From a virus: DNA of 31,349 nt. Shown here one piece after another: positions 1 through 7,572 of the stretch. The stretch covers positions 1-31,349 of IMG/VR virus record IMGVR_UViG_3300037191_001127; one strand, given 5' to 3'. Both the position numbers and the translations under genes were made by a program. The notes beneath the pieces are model-generated. The model was not told where the DNA came from and did not search any database. It was given only the letters and a program-made list of their open reading frames with translations. The first letter of the stretch is position 1, and each line of letters starts with the position of its first letter.

Positions 1-334
1 AATCTGCTTCATCAAAGATTACATACTTGCGACCACCAGTAAGAGATACAGATGATGCATATGTTGATATATCATGTCGGATAGTATCGATATTTACGTT
101 TAGTGAACCATTCTTTACGATATAGTCACAACCCAATTCGTCAAGCATTGCCTTTGCGACTGTAGTCTTACCGCAACCTGGACCTCCAGACAGTAATAAG
201 TTTGGAATAGTGCTGTCAGAAACGAATTTTTTGAATACATCTTTAGTTTTTTGAGGTAGTATTGTGTCGGCAATAACTGTTGGTCTATATCGCTCAACCC
301 ACAATACTTCGTTTGATTTAGTTGTAATTGTCAT
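1..334 (-). CDS. 44: Sliding-clamp loader ATPase subunit, gp44-like (partial, C-terminal part beyond the left edge)
   Basis: AAA+ ATPase subunit of the clamp loader, which opens the sliding clamp and places it on primer-template DNA at the replication fork. The first 111 residues are present. They show the family start LWVERYRPTVI (residues 11-21), the Walker A loop GGPGCGKT (50-57) and the Walker B motif YVIFDEAD (104-111), where the window ends. The ATG at 334-332 is chosen because the WxERYRP block lies at the usual distance from the N-terminus. It lies downstream of the clamp gene and an 80-aa gene on the same strand, with a terminator-like hairpin in between. The large-subunit identity (gp44, not gp62) is secure from the nucleotide-binding motifs. 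Confidence 0.93.
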   Translation of the reverse strand, partial: MTITTKSNEVLWVERYRPTVIADTILPQKTKDVFKKFVSDSTIPNLLLSGGPGCGKTTVAKAMLDELGCDYIVKNGSLNVNIDTIRHDISTYASSVSLTGGRKYVIFDEAD

Positions 335-354
335 AATAATGTACCCATCATAGT

Positions 355-386
355 AAAATAAAAAATAAAGGGGAGAATGACTCCCC
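355..386 (-). terminator. Hairpin with T-rich tail (terminator or attenuator)
   Basis: On the minus strand a perfect 6-bp stem GGGGAG/CTCCCC with a 5-nt loop (370-386) is followed by a T-rich run (about 355-369). It sits after the 80-aa gene and before gp44, so it would stop or attenuate clamp-operon transcription before the clamp loader gene. Confidence 0.7.
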
Positions 387-412
387 AGTCAAATATAGTT
401 ATATCATATTAA

Positions 413-655
413 TTAACTAACTAGCTTAGAACGCATTGGACCGATAGTATCAACTTTAGCTTCGCGCTGTGCATCTTCTTGAGTTTTAACGTCATTTTGT
501 TTTAAGAATAACTCTAATTTGTTGCGAAGCATACCAACATTGGCCATTTCGTTGCCTTGAATTCCACCACGAAGTGATACTATGTCGATGATTTGTACTA
601 ACGATGCGATATCAGCCAAAGATACAGATACCGGCTCTTGATGTTGTTCATCCAT
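413..655 (-). CDS. Conserved small phage protein between clamp and clamp loader genes (unknown function)
   Basis: An 80-residue acidic protein with no catalytic motif I can recognise. A central hydrophobic and helical stretch (about residues 14-52, including IIDIVSLRGGIQG) is followed by a charged C-terminal part. It looks like a short helical family that I associate with the same replication neighbourhood in marine T4-like phages, but I cannot assign a role. It starts 8 nt after the clamp gene stop, so the two are probably cotranscribed from the promoter at 1360-1388, and a hairpin terminator follows it. The position suggests a replication or transcription accessory factor, which is only a guess from context. 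Confidence 0.75.
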   Translation of the reverse strand: MDEQHQEPVSVSLADIASLVQIIDIVSLRGGIQGNEMANVGMLRNKLELFLKQNDVKTQEDAQREAKVDTIGPMRSKLVS

Positions 656-663
656 AATAGTTT

Positions 664-1326
664 TTATCCTTTAATGTAAGTTGACTTAGAATCAATAGCA
701 ACGAAATACGTAACTTCATTACCTTTAAATTCAGATATACCCTTAGCACAAATAGTAACGCTGTAATCTTGCGGTAATAATTTAAGGTTATCTGTTTTAA
801 CTATAATCTTAAACGTGTCGCCAGTCTCGCCGATTTCAACTCCATAATCGTCTGCACCTTCGGTTGAACTATCAATTGCTTTAAGATAACATTTGTCGCC
901 ATCTCCGACAAATGCAACTTCAGAGAACTGCAAAACACCAGCTGCCTTAAGAACAGATTGAAGATCGTCCCATTTAACATCAACAACGACGTCTTGTGTT
1001 GGAATCTTGATTTCTTTAGCTGGTGGCGTGTGAATCATCGAAACATCAGCATATATATATTTTGTTCTGCGCTTACCTTCCGATATAATAAAGTGAGTAT
1101 CATTAAACTTAACATCCGGATCGCTATACAAACTCAAGATTGACAAGAATCTTGATAAGTCGTATATGCAAGCTTGAGATGGAATTGTCTCAGGAATATT
1201 GGCACTTGCGATAAGTGTCTTTTCAGGAGTAATCGTTTTAATAGTTTGACCTTCTTGCATTAATATTGACTTATTAATAGAAGAAAAACTTTTAAGGATC
1301 GTGATAGTTCTTTCAGAAAATTTCAT
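664..1326 (-). CDS. 45: Sliding clamp (DNA polymerase processivity factor), gp45-like
   Basis: Ring-forming processivity clamp. It holds the replicative polymerase on DNA and in T4 also activates late transcription. The length of 220 aa compares with 228 in T4. The N-terminus MKFSERTITILKSFSSIN matches the gp45 start, and the internal blocks ACIYDLSRFLSILSL (about 53-67) and the C-terminal KFKGNEVTYFVAIDSKSTY region follow the gp45 pattern. It has its own minus-strand promoter (1360-1388) and is followed closely by the 80-aa gene. In this genome the clamp is probably also the docking platform for modification enzymes, because three of them carry a polymerase-like C-terminal tail. Confidence 0.93.
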   Translation of the reverse strand: MKFSERTITILKSFSSINKSILMQEGQTIKTITPEKTLIASANIPETIPSQACIYDLSRFLSILSLYSDPDVKFNDTHFIISEGKRRTKYIYADVSMIHTPPAKEIKIPTQDVVVDVKWDDLQSVLKAAGVLQFSEVAFVGDGDKCYLKAIDSSTEGADDYGVEIGETGDTFKIIVKTDNLKLLPQDYSVTICAKGISEFKGNEVTYFVAIDSKSTYIKG

Positions 1327-1359
1327 GATATTGTATTCCTATTTGTTTATTAGTTAGAT

Positions 1360-1388
1360 ATTATATAACACATTTATGTACATGTCAA
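1360..1388 (-). promoter_or_regulatory. sigma70-type promoter for clamp gene
   Basis: On the minus strand: TTGACA (1388-1383), 17-bp spacer, TATAAT (1365-1360), about 30 nt upstream of the gp45 start codon. Confidence 0.85.
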
Positions 1389-1404
1389 CGTTTTTATTTA
1401 TGAA

Positions 1405-2256
1405 TTATTTTTTATAATTCTTCTTTTGACCAGAATTGTCTGCTGTTGCAGTAACACCCAACTGAGTAATCGCAGCCATATTGCCTCTAAATATATAAGA
1501 ACCAACATGGTTGATTTGCATCCAAGGGCACATCCAAACACTCATCCCAGCTTCACGAGTCTTATGACAAAAGAAATAATCTTCAGACAAATAACGTTTC
1601 GTCTTAGGGTCTATAATACAATCAAAAAATGCTGTAATATTACGAGCTCCGTCAAAAGATTCAGATCGCAAGTGGTCTGGTTTGTAATTCATTTCAGGAT
1701 AAGCTTCTTGATATTTTTCAAGAGTTACGCGAGGAATTAACATGAAACCAGTTCCTGCTTCTTTAACTTTAATTGGTTCACCGAGATTAAAACTATTTTT
1801 ATTGTCTTCTGGGTTGAATACGAAATCAGCTGTAAATTTCTCTAATTCAAAGGGGTTTTCTGCGCCATGGCCGAGTTTAGCTGCTTTACTAACTTTTTCC
1901 CAAGCTATTGTTTTCTTAGGATAAGGTCCAGTTATTACATCATACTTGGGATCTAATATCTGAAGGCTTAATAAGTGTAGAACATCTCTAGCATCGAAAC
2001 CAATGTCTGAGTCTATAAACATTAGATGAGTACAACCAGAACGCATAAATTCGTCAGTAACGTAATTTCGCGCTCTTTGAACTAAACTTTCGTTGAATAA
2101 GAAATAGTATTGTAATTTAATTCCGTTAAGCGCGCATATTGAAGATAAGTCAGTACAAGATTTAGTGAATAAACCAGAGCAATTACCTCCATACATTGGT
2201 GCGCCAATAAAAAGTGATGCTCCTCTTAATTGTTCAATTGTCGCTTCTATCTTCAT
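1405..2256 (-). CDS. GT-A fold glycosyltransferase-like protein
   Basis: A 283-aa protein with the layout of a GT-A (GT2-like) glycosyltransferase: an N-terminal nucleotide-binding part (SLFIGAPMYGG, 14-24), SLVQRARN (58-64), the metal-binding DxD-type motif FIDSDIGF (80-87), ITGPYPKK (108-114), GTGFMLIPR (168-176) and an acceptor-side acidic motif SEDYFFC (224-230). Such enzymes move a sugar from a nucleotide-sugar. In a phage encoding dCMP hydroxymethylase the natural candidate acceptor is hydroxymethylated DNA, but a surface or protein acceptor is not excluded. The start overlaps the dexA stop by 4 nt (ATGA), so the two genes are translationally coupled and driven by the promoter at 2914-2942. 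Sugar and acceptor cannot be read from the sequence. Confidence 0.75.
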   Translation of the reverse strand: MKIEATIEQLRGASLFIGAPMYGGNCSGLFTKSCTDLSSICALNGIKLQYYFLFNESLVQRARNYVTDEFMRSGCTHLMFIDSDIGFDARDVLHLLSLQILDPKYDVITGPYPKKTIAWEKVSKAAKLGHGAENPFELEKFTADFVFNPEDNKNSFNLGEPIKVKEAGTGFMLIPRVTLEKYQEAYPEMNYKPDHLRSESFDGARNITAFFDCIIDPKTKRYLSEDYFFCHKTREAGMSVWMCPWMQINHVGSYIFRGNMAAITQLGVTATADNSGQKKNYKK

Positions 2257-2885
2257 AATTTCACTTGTTCCAAATCATCTTCGGCTCTCGCGATCGCTTG
2301 TAATCTTAAAACATCAGCTAAAACATCCCAAGAGCTATCATGCTTTTTAAATATTTTCCCCCATTTTACTTCATCTTCAAAAGGAGAAAAACCATTTTCT
2401 TTCGGGAAATCGAGTTTTGCGTCAATAAACGTGCGCATATCTCTTACTGCCCAATATTTTAAATTCTTATTTAATTCATTTTTCTTACCTTGATCATCAA
2501 AAATTCTAGTTAGAATAGGTGGATCAAACGTGTTTCCACGAGACCACCAATAACTAATTTTGTGCTGAGAAACTAAGTTGAGAAACTGATCAGTAAATTC
2601 CTTAACAGTAAGATCAGTTGGTAGCGGCTTAATTTTTGCTCGCACTTCTTTATCTTGTTTAGACCAAAATTCAATAACACTGTTTTCAACAGCATAATTG
2701 TAATTGTTAACCTGATCAGTAACAGATATTTTAAATGTTTTAGTTTCAGTAATATCCGCTACTGTGTACGGTTTATCAGATGTGAATCTCTCTCTGTCGA
2801 AGATAATAATCGAGCAGTCGAGTACTACGCAATTTTCAGGATTTATTCCTAATGTTTCGAAATCTATTAATAATTCTTTTTTCAT
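2253..2885 (-). CDS. dexA: DexA-like 3'-5' exonuclease (DnaQ/DEDDh family)
   Basis: A 210-aa DEDDh exonuclease resembling T4 DexA (227 aa). The metal-binding residues are visible: D8 and E10 in IDFETLG, D121 in SRGNTFDPPIL, and H182 and D187 in KHDSSWDVLAD. RDMRT (148-152), which DexA also has, supports this subfamily over a generic DnaQ. The family degrades single-stranded DNA 3' to 5', and in T4 it is a nonessential exonuclease. It is the first gene of a two-gene operon with the glycosyltransferase-like gene. Confidence 0.88.
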   Translation of the reverse strand: MKKELLIDFETLGINPENCVVLDCSIIIFDRERFTSDKPYTVADITETKTFKISVTDQVNNYNYAVENSVIEFWSKQDKEVRAKIKPLPTDLTVKEFTDQFLNLVSQHKISYWWSRGNTFDPPILTRIFDDQGKKNELNKNLKYWAVRDMRTFIDAKLDFPKENGFSPFEDEVKWGKIFKKHDSSWDVLADVLRLQAIARAEDDLEQVKL

Positions 2886-2913
2886 TTACTACCCCAATTA
2901 ACTAATGTTCCAT

Positions 2914-2942
2914 ATTATAACATGTTTGTGTTTAAATGTCAA
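2914..2942 (-). promoter_or_regulatory. sigma70-type promoter for dexA-glycosyltransferase operon
   Basis: Minus strand: TTGACA (2942-2937), 17-bp spacer, TATAAT (2919-2914), about 29 nt before the dexA start. It lies immediately after the end of the C5-methyltransferase-fold gene. Confidence 0.85.
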
Positions 2943-2950
2943 CAATCATT

Positions 2951-4177
2951 TCAGAAAAATGATTCTAAACTTTGCTCTTTATCTGGTATATTCAAAGTTC
3001 TGGATGTTTCGTTTATGTTAGATTGTAATAAAAAATCAGTATCAGAAAATTGGCGCTTTCCTTCGAAAACAGCTTTAATTTCTAACACCATATCTTTAGC
3101 AGTTTGTAATGGAACATTCTGACAAATATGATTAGCAGATTTTTTAGGGTCTAACAATTCGTAATCTTGTGGTAATCCCATAATAGTCATTGCTTCGCGA
3201 TAATTAATATAACGATCTTCATATGGATGAGTAAGAACTGTCGGATAATGACCAACAAAAGCTCCAATATAATCTTTAGGAATAATAGTGCCACGTCGCA
3301 TTATATTGCCACCATCTTTTAGCTTATGATATTTTCGTTCACATTTTGGAACTTCTCTGTCGTATCCATTTTTTTCCATCCATTCACCAACCATCATATA
3401 ATCGTGACCTGAATTTATAATAATAGATTCTACATCGTTGCCTCGAACATTTTTAGTTTTTAATAACTCAAAATATTCTCTATGCGTAATACCACCATGA
3501 ATTACTTCAAGAAGATATCTATAGTAAGGATCGTCTTTGCTTGGAATTTTAGAATTAATTGGTTCTAACTGTGTACTACCAGTAGCGCTCATAATTACAT
3601 CTTCAATTTTTGTGTGTTCTTTGTTAATAAATTTAAGCATTGGTGCAGTATCACCAAACTCGCTTTTCTTCCAGAAGAAATAGAAAGTGCGTTTACGAAA
3701 TTGTGGAATACCATGTTTAATATTCTTAGTAAGATATAGACCCATAGAGTATCCATTATCGAGGCCAATTTTACGTAGTTTAGTTAACATAAACTCACCG
3801 ATCTTACCAACAAGAGCAGGAGCATTTTCTCCCCAAAATACACTCGGTTGTACGGTTTCTAGAATATGCTTGGCTGTTTTCTCCATCCATTGGTTATTTT
3901 GATTTTCAGCTCCGTGTTTAGAATGATATTGACTTAATCCAGCACAAGGACAGACACTCGATATAACATCAACTTTCTCATTAATATTTTTAGGAGCAAT
4001 ACTGTTCTCATCGTCAAGTACATGATAGGGTACTTCGTTATTCCAATAGTTTAGTAAGTGTTTTTCATTGTTTTCAAATCCTTTATAAGACAAAATGTAT
4101 TCTGGTTTAGTTCCAAATACTTCAGTAGATGCTAGTGCTTCGCCTCCTATAAGTGGTATGATCGTTGCGTGCTTCAT
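2951..4177 (-). CDS. C5-cytosine-methyltransferase-fold protein with altered SAM motifs and a clamp-binding-like tail
   Basis: A 408-aa protein with the later C5-cytosine methyltransferase motifs: motif IV CPCAGLS with the catalytic Cys78, motif VI GENAPAL (116-122, Glu117), motif VIII QFRKR (159-163), motif IX-like YREAMTIMGLPQDY (326-339) and motif X-like QNVPLQTA (353-360). Motif I reads IIPLIGGEALA, without the usual DLFxGxGG Phe and first Gly. The motif II acidic residue appears replaced (LSYKGF). The Cys-based attack on cytosine C6 could therefore be kept while SAM binding is altered. The protein ends SLESFF, like the polymerase tail. It is the last gene of the six-gene operon and starts with a 4-nt overlap. 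The fold call is firm; the reaction (methylation versus another C5 exchange on 5hmC) is open. Confidence 0.82.
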   Translation of the reverse strand: MKHATIIPLIGGEALASTEVFGTKPEYILSYKGFENNEKHLLNYWNNEVPYHVLDDENSIAPKNINEKVDVISSVCPCAGLSQYHSKHGAENQNNQWMEKTAKHILETVQPSVFWGENAPALVGKIGEFMLTKLRKIGLDNGYSMGLYLTKNIKHGIPQFRKRTFYFFWKKSEFGDTAPMLKFINKEHTKIEDVIMSATGSTQLEPINSKIPSKDDPYYRYLLEVIHGGITHREYFELLKTKNVRGNDVESIIINSGHDYMMVGEWMEKNGYDREVPKCERKYHKLKDGGNIMRRGTIIPKDYIGAFVGHYPTVLTHPYEDRYINYREAMTIMGLPQDYELLDPKKSANHICQNVPLQTAKDMVLEIKAVFEGKRQFSDTDFLLQSNINETSRTLNIPDKEQSLESFF

Positions 4178-5277
4178 TGAAAAAAATCCTCAATTGTTGT
4201 TTTATTAATTTTATTGTATTCAAGTCCTTGCCAATGAGGATAGTATTCACGAGATAAATGAACTGATTTTGGTCGCTCCATAGCTTTAAAATCAAGTTCA
4301 CCTAATTCATTATAATACGATGGAGTGAGCCATTCACGAAATTCAACACTCGTTCCTTGAACTCTTTTCATTGAGTATTCTTTAAAGTAAAGTCTTGCTG
4401 CGTTACGCTCAGCCCACGTACCATGAAATTTCTCACCAAGATACCATCCGCTTTTTGGAAGATTTCTGCGTTCGTTTTCGATAGGTAATAGTTCATAGAT
4501 CACTTTACTTTCCATATCCAAAGAATCGACTTGGTCGACATAACGATCAACAAGATCTCTAATAGCTTGTTTATGATCGTCCTGTCTACAAATGTGATGA
4601 CGTATATCAATGTTACCAAAGTAACATTCAATATCCTTAATGTCATTTTTATTTATGAAACTTTTTAAGCCTAATTCTAAGGCTCCATACAAAGTTTTAA
4701 ACGGAACTGAATTAACATTATATCCTTCACGATACATACAAATAGCATGACTATCACCGATCACTAAACCGCTCCAACTAGGATGTTGTGGTATAATTGT
4801 GATCGCTCTTTCTTGCATTGCTCTTAAATTATCAATATCAACTTCGAGAAATTCAGGAACCATTGTGTCAAGTGTACCATCTCGCTTTTCATGGCCAGTA
4901 ATCTTGTGCTCTAACATAGTAGCATAATCAGGCATATCATATCCAATAGAATAAACTTCACCTTTAAATTTAGAAATATTTCTAATATTGTAAGCATGAG
5001 GGAAATTTCGAGTTCCACCAAAAAAGTTTAGATCACCAGCGTCTGCTTTACGATCATTACCATGATAGATATATAATCTATCATATTCGTTAAAATCTTC
5101 TGTTTTGTTTGATTCTTTAGCTTCGGGACCTTGTACGCTTGGTCTAGATAAGCTTACTGAAATATCGTCTGTGTGATAGTGTTTAAGCAAATCAGCATAT
5201 ATAATTCCTTGTGCTGCCCTATGACTCGTTATCTGAAACGACATAGGGATGAATGGTGCTGCTATAATTGTTTTCAT
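4174..5277 (-). CDS. SGNH-hydrolase-like protein with clamp-binding-like tail
   Basis: A 367-aa protein whose second half carries the SGNH (GDSL-type) hydrolase signature: LVIGDSHAI with the nucleophile Ser176 (171-179), ECYFGNIDIRHHI (217-229) as a later block, and a likely catalytic His340 in SVHLSREYY. The first half (1-165) has no motif I recognise. SGNH enzymes are esterases or acyl transferases, so it may add or remove an ester group on a modified base or sugar; the substrate is unknown. The extreme C-terminus is TTIEDFFQ, matching the hydrophobic-x-x-Phe-Phe tail of the polymerase and of both neighbours. It starts 7 nt after the preceding gene and overlaps the next by 4 nt (ATGA). Confidence 0.7.
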   Translation of the reverse strand: MKTIIAAPFIPMSFQITSHRAAQGIIYADLLKHYHTDDISVSLSRPSVQGPEAKESNKTEDFNEYDRLYIYHGNDRKADAGDLNFFGGTRNFPHAYNIRNISKFKGEVYSIGYDMPDYATMLEHKITGHEKRDGTLDTMVPEFLEVDIDNLRAMQERAITIIPQHPSWSGLVIGDSHAICMYREGYNVNSVPFKTLYGALELGLKSFINKNDIKDIECYFGNIDIRHHICRQDDHKQAIRDLVDRYVDQVDSLDMESKVIYELLPIENERRNLPKSGWYLGEKFHGTWAERNAARLYFKEYSMKRVQGTSVEFREWLTPSYYNELGELDFKAMERPKSVHLSREYYPHWQGLEYNKINKTTIEDFFQ

Positions 5278-5284
5278 ATTTACC

Positions 5285-6451
5285 TCATGTAAAAAATTGT
5301 TGAAATGCTGCTTGAGAAATTTGTTCTTGCTCAGCCATATTTAGCATTTTTTCAATGTTTCTATCTCCTATACGGGCAACTTTACGTCTATCGCAAGCTT
5401 TTTTATCTTCGCGCAACTTACAAAAAATACCATATTGGCACATAGCAACCTCAGAACCATAAGTCATCATTTCGGTTTGATCTTTTTCAAGAATCTTTTT
5501 GCCTTCAAAATTTAAAATATTATGAGCAGATTCATGGATTTCAATATCGCCAAAACCAAAGAACTTTTGATTGTGTCTAAACCATATAACAAGATCGCCA
5601 CTGTTAATTAACTTATTTGTTGCGTTTGGAAACATCAACTTTAAAGTATATTGAGCACCAGGTCCAGGTTTAACGAAGTTATCATCATTAGTCCAGTTCA
5701 ACTCAGGGTTTACTGAATTTGAAGTAGCACAATGGAATCCATAATAACTTCCAATACCAGCGTTAGAAGTGAGTTCATTAAATGCTTCTTTAATAGAATT
5801 ACAACTAATTAAACGATCAAAAGTTCCATCTTCGCATAAACCAGCTACCCAATCCATAATATTTCCAGGGTGCTTTCTTTCTTCTTCGGTTGTAACATTA
5901 AAACGGCTTTGTTGATATTTGTTTGCAGCACCCCAGAGAGAAGTACGCAATTCAGTAGAACCATATATAGGCAAACCAGCAATTTTTGAAAGTTTTAAAT
6001 TTTCTCGTATACGAGAGCGCTCGTCAGTAGTAAAATAGTTTTCAAAATCAACATGAGCAGTTTTAACGTCATTATTACGAGTGGCAATCTGGTGAATACC
6101 TCTAGCTCCATAGAAGTGAGATATAATTGTGTTACCAATCTTATTGTGTAGAGATAAAGTGTCGCTTGATAATCCTACTATATTTTCAGCGATATAAACC
6201 ATACGATCGTCGTATGTAATCATCGGATGAAAGTATTCTGTATTTGGATTAAGAGCATACTCTTTATAATCGTATGTTGTAATAAGACCCCTTTGCCATT
6301 CCGATCTCTTATTAACTTCGCATACAAAATATTTAAAGTCAAGAAATTTCTCAACGTCGCACAAATCAAAATATTTATCCAGTGGATAATTTGAGTCAGC
6401 AGATTTAAATCCTTTAGGTACTTCGTATGATTTATGTGTACCATCAATCAT
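5285..6451 (-). CDS. aGPT-Pplase / 5-hmdU DNA kinase helical-domain-like DNA base hypermodification protein
   Basis: A 388-aa protein. Its core resembles the helical (DNA-glycosylase-like) domain family that Aravind and colleagues named aGPT-Pplase and that includes the helical domain of 5-hmdU DNA kinases. The signature elements are a GIGSYYGFHCAT block (about residues 232-243), a downstream NDDNFVKPGPGA segment, and a C-terminal SEVAMCQYGIFCKLRE block like the family's Cys-containing last motif. The N-terminal block FKYFVCEVNKR.EW is present but less like the textbook pattern. Characterised relatives act on hydroxymethylated pyrimidines in phage DNA. The last residues QAAFQQFFT fit a clamp-binding peptide almost exactly (QxxFxxFF). 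It overlaps the FkbM gene stop by 1 nt (TAATG). The family is assigned by motif memory, so confidence is moderate. Confidence 0.62.
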   Translation of the reverse strand: MIDGTHKSYEVPKGFKSADSNYPLDKYFDLCDVEKFLDFKYFVCEVNKRSEWQRGLITTYDYKEYALNPNTEYFHPMITYDDRMVYIAENIVGLSSDTLSLHNKIGNTIISHFYGARGIHQIATRNNDVKTAHVDFENYFTTDERSRIRENLKLSKIAGLPIYGSTELRTSLWGAANKYQQSRFNVTTEEERKHPGNIMDWVAGLCEDGTFDRLISCNSIKEAFNELTSNAGIGSYYGFHCATSNSVNPELNWTNDDNFVKPGPGAQYTLKLMFPNATNKLINSGDLVIWFRHNQKFFGFGDIEIHESAHNILNFEGKKILEKDQTEMMTYGSEVAMCQYGIFCKLREDKKACDRRKVARIGDRNIEKMLNMAEQEQISQAAFQQFFT

Positions 6452-7194
6452 TATTTTACTCTTCTACGCAAGAATAAGTCTATGCTCCACAAAGTACCTT
6501 CTGTTGTATATCCAACTTTTTCATACAGTACAGCGTCTTTTTTATTAAAACTGCCTTTAAACCCAACAGATGGAACAAAACTAACTATTTCAAAATGTTC
6601 AATTATATTATCGTAATATCGCTCGAGTTCTACTATACCAGCTCTACCATGCAACTCAAACGCCAACTCCTGAATATAGTCTGGAAATATACCTTCGCAA
6701 TCAGCTAACCAATCAATTTCTGCTCCTTCTATATCACATTTGACATGAGTAGGTTTATATTTTTCCAACAGTTCATACACATTATAATTAACAACATCGT
6801 ATGCAGTGCCATTCTTTCTAGTAGCTGTTTGACTTTTACTATTAATAGTTCCAGAGCATTTTGATCTTACAGCATTAGATTGAAAAAACGTTAAATGTTC
6901 TGATTCAGAAATAGAGGCTACACCCAACAAATATAAGTTATTACTTCCGTCTATGGAATTAACAGTTGTTAATTCCATATTTTCTGGATCTGGTTCTACT
7001 GCTATGTATTGTTTAACTTCTTTTTCGTTTGCCATCCTAGTAAATCCACCAATATTAGAACCAAGATCAAGCACTACTGATTTTTTATCAAGTGAGAAGT
7101 GGCTATAATGTTTTAGTGAATCGCGAATCATATCACGATCAATACCCGGGCCTGTTCTAATTTTATAGCCTTTATACATTTCAGTATCCCCCAT
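6451..7194 (-). CDS. FkbM-type SAM-dependent methyltransferase
   Basis: A 247-aa Rossmann-fold methyltransferase of the FkbM type. Motif I is VVLDLGSNIGGF (40-51), the acidic ribose-binding residue lies in AVEPDP (Glu67), and the typical KCDIEGAE block is at 152-159; the C-terminus WSIDLFLRRR is the usual FkbM ending. The family O-methylates sugars or polyols in several natural-product and glycan pathways. It sits between the inositol-phosphate synthase/HAD pair and the DNA-modification-like genes, so a hydroxyl of the transferred group is a reasonable guess for the target. The start at 7194 has a good AGGAGA site about 10 nt upstream and overlaps the HAD gene by 14 nt; Met6 (7179) is an alternative start. 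Confidence 0.8.
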   Translation of the reverse strand: MGDTEMYKGYKIRTGPGIDRDMIRDSLKHYSHFSLDKKSVVLDLGSNIGGFTRMANEKEVKQYIAVEPDPENMELTTVNSIDGSNNLYLLGVASISESEHLTFFQSNAVRSKCSGTINSKSQTATRKNGTAYDVVNYNVYELLEKYKPTHVKCDIEGAEIDWLADCEGIFPDYIQELAFELHGRAGIVELERYYDNIIEHFEIVSFVPSVGFKGSFNKKDAVLYEKVGYTTEGTLWSIDLFLRRRVK

Positions 7195-7558
7195 GGCGCA
7201 TATTCTCCTTTTCAGTTAAGTTGTGGTTTAATAATACAACGTGAATTGATGTAACCTTTTTGATTATATCAGCTTGTATTGGATCATCTTCAAAGTGGAT
7301 ATCTATAGGACAACCTAATGTAATAAGAGCTGAAATGATGTCTGCTTTATGGTGACCAGAACTTTCTCTGGTCTTTTGTTTAAATGGTAAGGGATTAAAA
7401 TAAACTTTATTATTAATCCCTTTCTGCTGCAGCATCCTAATAGTTTCTGGTTTTTCTTCAATAGAACGACCAGTAATAATCAAGTCGTTCGGCCCAGGGT
7501 AAACGCCGTCATGGTCTTTACCCATATAAATCACACCATCAATATCAAAAGTATTCAT
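7181..7558 (-). CDS. Small HAD-superfamily phosphatase-like protein
   Basis: A 125-aa HAD-like protein with all four motifs: FDIDGVI (4-10, nucleophile Asp5 and Asp7), TGR (29-31), Lys71 in GHHKAD, and FEDD (89-92). There is little room for a cap domain, so a fairly accessible or large phosphorylated substrate is possible. Small HADs of this layout occur in many phages without known substrate. Here the gene starts 14 nt after the inositol-1-phosphate synthase gene, which makes dephosphorylation of inositol phosphate the simplest hypothesis. A role on a nucleotide or on phosphorylated DNA bases is the alternative. It overlaps the next gene by 14 nt. Confidence 0.75.
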   Translation of the reverse strand: MNTFDIDGVIYMGKDHDGVYPGPNDLIITGRSIEEKPETIRMLQQKGINNKVYFNPLPFKQKTRESSGHHKADIISALITLGCPIDIHFEDDPIQADIIKKVTSIHVVLLNHNLTEKENMRHGGY

Positions 7559-7572
7559 AATATATTTTTCCT

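Noticed and set aside
6451-7194. SIDLFL near the C-terminus of the FkbM methyltransferase as a fourth clamp-binding tail
   Set aside because: It is followed by RRRVK, lacks the Phe-Phe, and the same WxxDLFxxR ending is normal for FkbM proteins.
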